Source: SAR116 cluster bacterium AG-337-N21
GTDB lineage: Bacteria; Pseudomonadota; Alphaproteobacteria; Puniceispirillales; Marisalimonadaceae
NCBI GenBank assembly: GCA_003282145.1
Contig: QBZZ01000017.1
Location: 1-47,700, forward strand
DNA length: 47,700 nt
Direction: 5' to 3'
Both the position numbers and the translations under genes were made by a program. Under the pieces are notes generated by a model. That model saw only the letters and a list, made by a program, of their open reading frames with translations, searched no databases and was not told the DNA's origin. Below, piece after piece: positions 16,144 through 22,992 of the stretch (positions within the stretch are counted from its first letter, which is position 1; every line of letters starts with the position of its first letter).

Positions 16144-17589
16144 ATGTCAACCAATTATCCAGATACCCATCTTTTTCTAAATGGAGAATGGACAGAGGCT
16201 GCAGCAAAAGAAAGTCTCGAAATTATTAACCCAGCAACTGAAGAAGTTATTGGAAAAGTTTCTCATGCCAGAAAAGAAGATTTAGATATTGCTTTAAATG
16301 CAGCTGAAAGTGCTTTTAATAGTTGGAAAAATGTTTCTGCATATGAGAGATCAAAAATACTACGTAAAGCAGCTGATATTGTTCGTAGTAAAGCTGATAA
16401 AATTTCTATTTTGATGACTATGGAACAAGGCAAACCTCTAATCGAAGCAAAGATGGAGACAATGGGAGCGGCTGATTCAATTGACTGGTATGCTGAAGAA
16501 GGTAGGAGAGCCTATGGTAGAATAATTCCTTCTAGAGCTCCTCAAGGTGTATATCAATTCGTATTTAAAGAACCAGTTGGTGTTGTTGCTGCTTTTACAC
16601 CATGGAATTTTCCTCTTAATCAAGTTGTTAAAAAAGTAGCGGCAGCTTTTGCAGCGGGTTGTACAGCTATTGTAAAGGGACCTGAAGAGACGCCAGCTAG
16701 TGTGGCAGAATTAATAAAAGCCTTTGATGAGGCAGGAATGCCAAAAGGATCGATTAATTTGGTTTATGGTATACCAGCCGAAATTTCAGAATATTTAATA
16801 GCACATCCAATTGTAAGAAAAGTTACTTTTACAGGATCTACAGCTGTTGGAAAATTATTGGCTTCACAAGCAGGCACTTACATGAAAAGAGTAACTATGG
16901 AGCTCGGTGGTCATTCACCTGCCATTGTCTGTGAGGATGCTGATGTTAAAGCAGCAGTAAAAATTTTAAGTGCTAATAAATTTAGAAATGCAGGACAAGT
17001 TTGTATTTCTCCAACAAGATTTCTAGTACACGACTCAGTGTATGAAGAATTTGTTGATGGTTTTGTTAAACAAGCTGAATCCTTAAACGTAGGGAATGGT
17101 CTAGATGACGGAGTTAAAATGGGTCCGCTTGCCCACGATAGAAGACTTACAGCAATTGAAGGTTTTGTTGCAGATGCAGTTGAAAATGGAGCAAAAGTTT
17201 TAACAGGTGGTAAGAGAAAGGGTAATAAAGGTTACTTCTTTGAACCGACTGTTATGACAAATGTCAGCAATGAGGCAAGAATTATGAATGAAGAACCATT
17301 TGGTCCTTTAGCTCCTATTAATTCTTTCAGTTCCATTGATGAAGTTGTCGAGGAATCTAATCGTCTAAATTATGGCTTAGCTGCATATGCTTACACAAAT
17401 TCTGCAAAAACAGCCCAAGACTTGGGTCAATCCATAGAAAGTGGACAAGTGTCTATTAACCATCATGGTTTAGGGCTCGTGGATACACCTTTTGGAGGGG
17501 TTAAAGACTCTGGATATGGATCAGAAGGAGGCCCTGAAGGTTTAGATGCTTATATGACAACAAAACTAGTTTCTCAAACTGGTTTATAA
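16144..17589 (+). CDS. NAD(P)-dependent succinate-semialdehyde-dehydrogenase-type aldehyde dehydrogenase
   Basis: 481 residues, the usual length. FTPWNFPLNQVVKKVAAAFAAGC (cofactor and oxyanion region) is near 155-177, FTGSTAVGK near 231, MELGGHSPAIV with general-base Glu near 253, and NAGQVCISPTRF with catalytic Cys near 287. Closest in pattern to GabD/SSADH, which oxidises succinate semialdehyde, though paralogues act on sulfolactaldehyde, glutarate semialdehyde and others. GGGGAG precedes the ATG. Its codon use looks richer in G and C than its neighbours, as expected for a well-expressed gene. A clear terminator follows the stop. Confidence 0.92.
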   Translation: MSTNYPDTHLFLNGEWTEAAAKESLEIINPATEEVIGKVSHARKEDLDIALNAAESAFNSWKNVSAYERSKILRKAADIVRSKADKISILMTMEQGKPLIEAKMETMGAADSIDWYAEEGRRAYGRIIPSRAPQGVYQFVFKEPVGVVAAFTPWNFPLNQVVKKVAAAFAAGCTAIVKGPEETPASVAELIKAFDEAGMPKGSINLVYGIPAEISEYLIAHPIVRKVTFTGSTAVGKLLASQAGTYMKRVTMELGGHSPAIVCEDADVKAAVKILSANKFRNAGQVCISPTRFLVHDSVYEEFVDGFVKQAESLNVGNGLDDGVKMGPLAHDRRLTAIEGFVADAVENGAKVLTGGKRKGNKGYFFEPTVMTNVSNEARIMNEEPFGPLAPINSFSSIDEVVEESNRLNYGLAAYAYTNSAKTAQDLGQSIESGQVSINHHGLGLVDTPFGGVKDSGYGSEGGPEGLDAYMTTKLVSQTGL

Positions 17590-17609
17590 TTAAACTTACT
17601 TGTTACTTT

Positions 17610-17643
17610 AAAAGCAGCCATCATTGGCTGCTTTTGTTTTTTA
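17610..17643 (+). terminator. Rho-independent terminator after the aldehyde dehydrogenase gene
   Basis: Perfect 10-bp inverted repeat AAAGCAGCCA-TCAT-TGGCTGCTTT followed by TGTTTTTT. It sits 21 bases after the stop at 17589. The strongest intrinsic terminator seen in the window. Confidence 0.9.
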
Positions 17644-17719
17644 TTTAAGAATTTTTTGTTTAAATAAGTTTTAAAATAAATTATCATAGTAACTAATTTT
17701 ATAGTTAAGGAAATTTTAA

Positions 17720-18541
17720 ATGGAATGGGTACCCGCACCAACACCAATAAATGAAAAAAGAAGAGCTCATGCCACTGAGAAAACTGGAATAATAGGGACT
17801 GACCAAGTCTATTTGTTCGACATTTATTTGGAAATAGCAAAAGATATTAGTGGTTATGAAGGTGGAAGTTTTAGTCTATATGATTCTAAAAATCAGTGTA
17901 GTATCTCGGCTATTGGCTATGAAAAAGAACTTCATCAAAAAAATGACAAAGCAGATAGTATATGCTCATACGTTTTACTTGAAAAAAATCCTTTAGTTGT
18001 ATTTGATCTAAAAAAACATGACATTTTTAAATATCATCCAGCTGCAACATCTGGAATGTGCCACAGTTATTGTGGTTTTCCAGTAAGGAATAAAGATGGA
18101 TACGCATTAGGTACATTCTGCTTGCTTAATTTTACTGAAGTTAAAGAAATGACTTCAGAGAAAATTGAATTAATTGAAAAATTAGTATCTCGATTAGCGC
18201 TTCAGATTGATACCCAAACAGAACAAAAAGAGATAACATCTCAAAAAATCTCTAAATCAATTGATATCTTTATGGATAATTATAAAGACTTTACTCTTTC
18301 AGATTATAAAAACTTTATTGATATTTGTAGTGGCCTCAATTTACCAGAAAAAAATGCTACTAATTTAATTAATTCTGATTTATGTGAAGTTAAAAATACA
18401 ATAGTTTCATTATCTGCAAAAGGAAATGAGTTACAAGAAAAGATGAACATAGTTACTAGAATTCATAATCAAGTTAAAGTTGAAGGTAATGAAGCGAACT
18501 CGTTAATAGATAATGCACTTGATAAATTAGGTGAATTATAA
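17720..18541 (+). CDS. GAF-domain sensory protein with helical C-terminus
   Basis: 273 residues, ATG start with AAGGAAATTTTAA upstream. Residues about 25-165 form a GAF domain: GGSFSLYDSKNQ, then SICSYVLLEKNPLVVFDL, HSYCGFPVRNKDGYALGTFCLLN. This is the class found in bacterial sensor proteins, where it binds small ligands or chromophores. A Cys pair (SGMCHSYCGF) near 113-117 could bind a cofactor or act in redox sensing, but that is inference. The last 100 residues are helical and heptad-like, with no kinase, GGDEF or output domain. It overlaps the next gene by one base (TAATG), so the two are translationally coupled. Confidence 0.8.
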   Translation: MEWVPAPTPINEKRRAHATEKTGIIGTDQVYLFDIYLEIAKDISGYEGGSFSLYDSKNQCSISAIGYEKELHQKNDKADSICSYVLLEKNPLVVFDLKKHDIFKYHPAATSGMCHSYCGFPVRNKDGYALGTFCLLNFTEVKEMTSEKIELIEKLVSRLALQIDTQTEQKEITSQKISKSIDIFMDNYKDFTLSDYKNFIDICSGLNLPEKNATNLINSDLCEVKNTIVSLSAKGNELQEKMNIVTRIHNQVKVEGNEANSLIDNALDKLGEL

Positions 18542-18873
18542 TGTTTGCTAAGGTTTACCAATATAAATTTGGAACTGTTGCTGAAGCAAAGGTTGCTGCC
18601 TCCTTTTGTTCAGACAATTTAGGTAAAAAAATTAGTCAGTATAAATTCCAATCCTTAAATGTCATGATTGGAAAAGATGGAGATTTATCAATATTTATTA
18701 AATTTGATACTATTGATAGACTAAAGAAGTATGAAGCAGAATCAGATGCATTCATAAAAGAATTAAAACAAACATTTGTATTTAAAGAAAACCAATATGC
18801 TGGTGTTTTTGTTTATAATTATGAGGCAGAGGCTACTTCGTCTGAAATCAAAATTACCACACCTGCAGCTTAA
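18541..18873 (+). CDS. Conserved-looking small protein coupled to the GAF gene
   Basis: 110 residues, no signal peptide or membrane span. Its alternating pattern (MFAKVYQYKFG, then a helix AEAKVAASFCSDNL, strands LNVMIGKDGDLSIFIKFDT, helix DRLKKYEAESDAFIKELKQTF, strand YAGVFVYNYE) suggests a small alpha/beta sandwich of the dimeric ferredoxin-like (ABM-like) kind. That is a shape argument, not a homology. The start shares its A with the GAF stop, so the two proteins are probably made in fixed ratio and may act together. The C-terminal 12 residues look disordered. Confidence 0.7.
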   Translation: MFAKVYQYKFGTVAEAKVAASFCSDNLGKKISQYKFQSLNVMIGKDGDLSIFIKFDTIDRLKKYEAESDAFIKELKQTFVFKENQYAGVFVYNYEAEATSSEIKITTPAA

Positions 18874-18948
18874 AGCTTATAAAATGTCATTTTATTATAG
18901 AGTGTATGATTAATTATAGTATGAGATTAGAATCTTATTGAGGTTATT

Positions 18949-19725
18949 ATGGAAAAAGATGAGAAAAAAAAAGAAAATATTATACTAAAAAAATATATTC
19001 CTTTATTGAAAAAGCATTTTAAAGTCCATGAATTAACAAAAGAACACCTTAAACGTGGCAAAGATAATGAAGAATGCTTCATAATTAAAGAAGGTTCCGT
19101 TTTAGCAAGAGATTTAGATGGTAAGACATTTAGTTTAGAGGCTGGGCATCCAATTGGATTTGCTGAAGCAATGGTTTCAAGGCCTTACGAATTAGAATAT
19201 ATATTGAAAGAAGATACGTTTGTTTATGCCTTTGAAAGTAGTTCGATAAGGAGGACTGTAGCTACTTCATCTTCTCTTACAAGAGGTATGGCTAAATATT
19301 CTTTAGATAGGATTTTCAATACAAAAAAGAGTAAAACCTATCATCTAATTGACGATGGGTTTTTATCTAAGCAAGAAGAACGTTTTCCTATGAAAGAATT
19401 TAGTGATGATGAAACTATTTTTATGAGAAATCAAAAACCTAAATTCTTTTTTTATGTCGAATCAGGTAAGGTTGAACTTCATTCAAGAACGGATAAAATA
19501 GTTGCAACCTATTTACCAGGTGACTCGTTTGGAGAAATGGCTTTATTCACAGATAGCTTTAGATCTGCAACAGCGAAAGCAGTCGGTAACACGACATTAC
19601 AAATGGTCAGTAGAGAATATATTAAAGAATATTTTGAAAATGAAGATATTCTAGTTAAATTTAGTTTGGTTTGCATATTGGAAAGACTAAGAGCTATGAA
19701 CAGTTTACGAAATTTAATATCGTAA
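18949..19725 (+). CDS. Protein with two cyclic-nucleotide-binding domains and no DNA-binding domain
   Basis: 258 residues; GAGG lies eight bases before the ATG. Two cNMP-type beta-barrels: residues about 20-105 (EECFIIKEGSVLARDLDGK, degenerate, no phosphate-binding cassette) and about 140-230 (FFFYVESGKVELHSR, LPGDSFGEMALF, then RSATAKAV). In the second, Glu196 and Arg205 occupy the positions that contact the cyclic phosphate in CAP/PKA-type domains, so ligand binding is plausible there. There is no helix-turn-helix, so it is not a CRP/FNR repressor. It lies 75 bases after the GAF/110-residue pair and may be its signalling partner. Confidence 0.85.
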   Translation: MEKDEKKKENIILKKYIPLLKKHFKVHELTKEHLKRGKDNEECFIIKEGSVLARDLDGKTFSLEAGHPIGFAEAMVSRPYELEYILKEDTFVYAFESSSIRRTVATSSSLTRGMAKYSLDRIFNTKKSKTYHLIDDGFLSKQEERFPMKEFSDDETIFMRNQKPKFFFYVESGKVELHSRTDKIVATYLPGDSFGEMALFTDSFRSATAKAVGNTTLQMVSREYIKEYFENEDILVKFSLVCILERLRAMNSLRNLIS

Positions 19726-19785
19726 ATACATGTTTATCTCTTTACATTCATAATTTAAATTATTTCCAACCATAAAGGTAATATT

Positions 19786-20673
19786 TTGGATAGATGGATT
19801 GCTGTTGACTGGGGAACAAGTTCTTTTCGTGCCTATTTAATAAAAGAAAATGTTGTATCTGATACCATTGAAACTAATGATGGTATGAAGTTTGTAAAAG
19901 ATAACAATTTTGAAAATACTTTTATAAATTTAATTGAAAAATGGTTAATTAAAGATCAAAAAATTGATGTTTTGGCAAGTGGCATGTTGGGCGCACGTCA
20001 AGGCTGGATTGAAGCTCCATACGAAAAAGCTCCATGTAAGTTAAATAATATTAGTTATATTTCACCTATTTTATTTGATGATAGAATTTCTTTAAAAATA
20101 TTTTCTGGAATTTCACAGAATGATCCCCCCGACGTTATGCGTGGAGAAGAAACCCAAGTCGCCGGATTTCTAACCGATAATAATAACTTCAAAGGATCAA
20201 TTTGTCTGCCAGGAACTCACAGCAAATGGATTAAGATTAATAAAAATATTTTAAAAAAATTTAGAACTTTTATGACAGGGGAGTTGTTTGAAATAATCTC
20301 TAAGAATTCTGTATTAAGCCATAGTATGAAATCTGATAATTTAGACACAGCAGAGATTTTAAATTCCGTCCATAAAATAATGAATAAACCAGAACTTTTT
20401 GCTAATGCATTATTTCAACTTAGAGCAGATGATCTGCTTAACTCCAAAGGAGCAATTATTTATAGATCTAGACTATCCGGATATTTGCTGGCTATGGAAT
20501 TGATAGGTAGTTTAGAGTTTTGGAAAAATAATGATATAGTTTTAATAGGCAATATCGATTTGATTGAGTTATATGAGAACGTATTAATAAAAAGAGTTTC
20601 TTCAATACAAAAATTTAACTCTGAAGACATGGTATTAAAAGGTCTGCAGCACTTTAAAGATAAACTTAATTAA
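19786..20673 (+). CDS. dgoK: 2-dehydro-3-deoxygalactonokinase
   Basis: 295 residues, TTG start after AAAGGTAA. The ATPase-fold N-terminus DWGTSSFRAYLI, the ASGMLGARQGWIEAPYEKAPC segment around residues 65-85, PDVMRGEETQVAG around 120-132 and LPGTHSKWIKI are all characteristic of DgoK. It phosphorylates 2-keto-3-deoxygalactonate to KDPGal. The aldolase follows after nine bases. No galactonate dehydratase, galactose dehydrogenase or sugar transporter is visible in the window, so the upstream steps must be elsewhere or the pathway takes another acid. Confidence 0.92.
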   Translation: MDRWIAVDWGTSSFRAYLIKENVVSDTIETNDGMKFVKDNNFENTFINLIEKWLIKDQKIDVLASGMLGARQGWIEAPYEKAPCKLNNISYISPILFDDRISLKIFSGISQNDPPDVMRGEETQVAGFLTDNNNFKGSICLPGTHSKWIKINKNILKKFRTFMTGELFEIISKNSVLSHSMKSDNLDTAEILNSVHKIMNKPELFANALFQLRADDLLNSKGAIIYRSRLSGYLLAMELIGSLEFWKNNDIVLIGNIDLIELYENVLIKRVSSIQKFNSEDMVLKGLQHFKDKLN

Positions 20674-20682
20674 GAGAAAATT

Positions 20683-21324
20683 TTGAGTAATAGAGAAAAC
20701 ATTTTTAAATCTAGAAGACCGCTAATTGCTATTTTAAGAGGTATATCTCCTCTTGAAGCTGAAAGTGTTTCAGATGTATTAATTGAAGCTGGAATAAGTA
20801 TGATAGAAGTTCCTCTTAATTCACCAAAACCTTTCGAAACAATAGAAAGAATGGTAAAATTCCATGGGGAAAATGGTATTTTTGGAGCAGGAACAGTCTT
20901 AAAGGAAAATGAGGTTTATCGAGTTGCTGAAATAGGAGGAAAAATTATAGTTTCTCCTAATTTAAATACTTTAGTTATACGAAAAACAAAACAACTAAAC
21001 ATGCTAAGTTTCCCTGGAGTTTTCACAGCATCAGAATGTTTTGATGCTTTGGATGCTGGTGCTGATGGGTTAAAGTTTTTTCCAGCCTCATTATTAAAAG
21101 AAGATAATTTTAGAGCTTTATCTGCAGTTCTTCCAAAAAATATTGTTTCAATTGCTGTTGGTGGCATTGATGAAAGTAAATTCAAAAGTTGGTTGCAAGT
21201 GAATATTACAGCTTTTGGTTTAGGTTCAAACCTCTATAAACCAGGTATGTTAATTGAAGAAGTAAAGTTGAAGGCACAACAGATTGTAAGATCCTATGAT
21301 CAGTGTATTATAGATATTTCTTAG
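20683..21324 (+). CDS. dgoA: 2-dehydro-3-deoxy-6-phosphogalactonate aldolase
   Basis: 213 residues, KDPG/KDPGal class-I aldolase. PLIAILRGISPLEA at the N-terminus, AGISMIEVPLNSPKPFETI (catalytic Glu in IEVPLN), FGAGTVL, and ADGLKFFPAS with the Schiff-base Lys near residue 126. The protein cleaves KDPGal to pyruvate and glyceraldehyde-3-phosphate. The IEVPLN form and its partner dgoK favour galactonate over gluconate. The same fold serves 6-deoxy-6-sulfogluconate catabolism, so substrate is not proven. TTG start, 12 bases before the formate dehydrogenase genes. Confidence 0.92.
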   Translation: MSNRENIFKSRRPLIAILRGISPLEAESVSDVLIEAGISMIEVPLNSPKPFETIERMVKFHGENGIFGAGTVLKENEVYRVAEIGGKIIVSPNLNTLVIRKTKQLNMLSFPGVFTASECFDALDAGADGLKFFPASLLKEDNFRALSAVLPKNIVSIAVGGIDESKFKSWLQVNITAFGLGSNLYKPGMLIEEVKLKAQQIVRSYDQCIIDIS

Positions 21325-21336
21325 GTTAATTAATAA

Positions 21337-22992
21337 ATGAAAAAAAATAAATCAAACAATTTCCATAAAGATAAAGATTTATCAAAAGATATTTCATTTC
21401 TTAAGAATTTATTATCTCCATTAGAATTAAGGCGAGACTTATTAATTGAACATTTGCATCTAATTCAAGACCACTTTGGATTTTTATCAGAAAAAAACCT
21501 TATTTCACTCGCTAAATTACTAAACATAAGTAGTGTTGAAGTTTATGAAGTAGCTTCATTTTACGCACATTTTGACATAGTTAAAGATGGAGAATTAACT
21601 CCACCTAAAACTACCATAAGAGTTTGTAACTCCCTTTCTTGTGAGTTATTTGGTTCTAAAAAATTAGAAAATGACTTAACCAAAAAATACCAAGGACAAG
21701 ATTTGAGAGTTCTTAGAGCTCCATGTATGGGAAGATGTAGTTCTGCTCCAGTTTTAGAAATTGGTCATTATCATATTGAAAATGCAAATTTAGAAAAAGT
21801 TGATCAAGCTTTAAAAAACAATAGAAGTAAACCAGACATACCTAATTATGAAACGTTTGAAAACTATATCAAAAAAGGTGGATACGAACATACTATCAAG
21901 ATCAAAGCTGGTAAAGAAAATTGGTGTGAAAATATAGTAGAGGCAGATTTAAGAGGTTTAGGAGGAGCAGGGTTTAGAACTGCAAAAAAATGGGAGCTTG
22001 TTTCAAAAGAACCTGGTCCAAGATATTTAGCAGTTAATGGTGACGAGGGTGAACCAGGAACTTTTAAAGACAAGTATTATCTAGAAACAGAACCTCACAT
22101 GTTTTTAGAAGGTGCTTTAATGGCATCAATTGCAGTATCGGCTGAAAAATGTTTCATTTATATAAGAGATGAATATCCAGCAATTTTATATATTTTGAAA
22201 AAAGAAATTATAAAACTTGAAAAAGCCAAAATTATTTCATTTGGGTTCTTTGATCTTAGAAGGGGTGCTGGAGCTTACATTTGTGGTGAAGAAAGCGCTA
22301 TGATAGAGAGCATAGAAGGTAAAAGAGGTTTACCTAGGCACAGACCACCTTATGTAGGACAGTCAGGGATATTTGGTAAACCTACTTTAGTTCATAATGT
22401 TGAAACACTTTATTGGGTGGCAAGAATAATAAGGGAAGGGCCCCAGATTTTTACAGAAGTTAAAAAAAATAATAGAATGGGACTAAGAAGTTTTTCTGTA
22501 TCTGGTCGAGTAAAAAACCCTGGATTATATTTGTTACCCTCTGGTTCCACAATATTAGATATAATAGAAGCTTCAGGTGGAATGGTTGAAGGACACAAAT
22601 TTAAAGCTTATCAACCTGGAGGAGCATCCTCAGGCCTTTTACCAGCTTCTATATGTAACGTCCCATTAGATTTTGACACATTAAATGAATTTAATACTTT
22701 CATAGGCTCTGCTGCTGTAGTTGTTTTATCTGACAAAGACAAAATTAGGGATGTTGCTTTAAATATGATTGAATTTTTTAAATCAGAAAGTTGCGGTCAA
22801 TGTACACCTTGTAGGGTTGGCTGTGAAAAGGCAGCTTCAATTATGGAAACAAGTGATTGGGATATTTCTCTTTTAGAAGATCTGTGCGAGGTTATGGAAA
22901 GTTCTTCTATATGTGGTTTGGGTCAGGCGGCAACTAATCCAATAAAGTCAAGTATCATGTATTTTAGTGAAGAGATTAAAAGTAATGGCTGA
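21337..22992 (+). CDS. NAD-dependent formate dehydrogenase, fused NuoE-NuoF diaphorase subunit
   Basis: 551 residues joining two subunits that are separate in FdsGBA-type enzymes. Residues about 20-150 are a NuoE-like thioredoxin-fold domain with Cys97, Cys102, Cys130 and Cys134 for a [2Fe-2S] cluster. From about 190, a NuoF domain has GLGGAGFRTAKKW, NGDEGEPGTFKD and GAGAYICGEESAMIESIEGKRG (FMN/NADH binding) and near the C-terminus ESCGQCTPCRVGC plus a later Cys for [4Fe-4S]. It passes electrons from the molybdenum subunit to NAD+. A Complex I origin is unlikely, because the next gene is a formate-dehydrogenase catalytic subunit overlapping by eight bases. Confidence 0.9.
   Translation: MKKNKSNNFHKDKDLSKDISFLKNLLSPLELRRDLLIEHLHLIQDHFGFLSEKNLISLAKLLNISSVEVYEVASFYAHFDIVKDGELTPPKTTIRVCNSLSCELFGSKKLENDLTKKYQGQDLRVLRAPCMGRCSSAPVLEIGHYHIENANLEKVDQALKNNRSKPDIPNYETFENYIKKGGYEHTIKIKAGKENWCENIVEADLRGLGGAGFRTAKKWELVSKEPGPRYLAVNGDEGEPGTFKDKYYLETEPHMFLEGALMASIAVSAEKCFIYIRDEYPAILYILKKEIIKLEKAKIISFGFFDLRRGAGAYICGEESAMIESIEGKRGLPRHRPPYVGQSGIFGKPTLVHNVETLYWVARIIREGPQIFTEVKKNNRMGLRSFSVSGRVKNPGLYLLPSGSTILDIIEASGGMVEGHKFKAYQPGGASSGLLPASICNVPLDFDTLNEFNTFIGSAAVVVLSDKDKIRDVALNMIEFFKSESCGQCTPCRVGCEKAASIMETSDWDISLLEDLCEVMESSSICGLGQAATNPIKSSIMYFSEEIKSNG

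Noticed and set aside
18880-18900. ATAAAAT-GTC-ATTTTAT hairpin after the 110-residue protein gene
   Set aside because: Made of A-T pairs only with no T-run after it; too weak to call a terminator.
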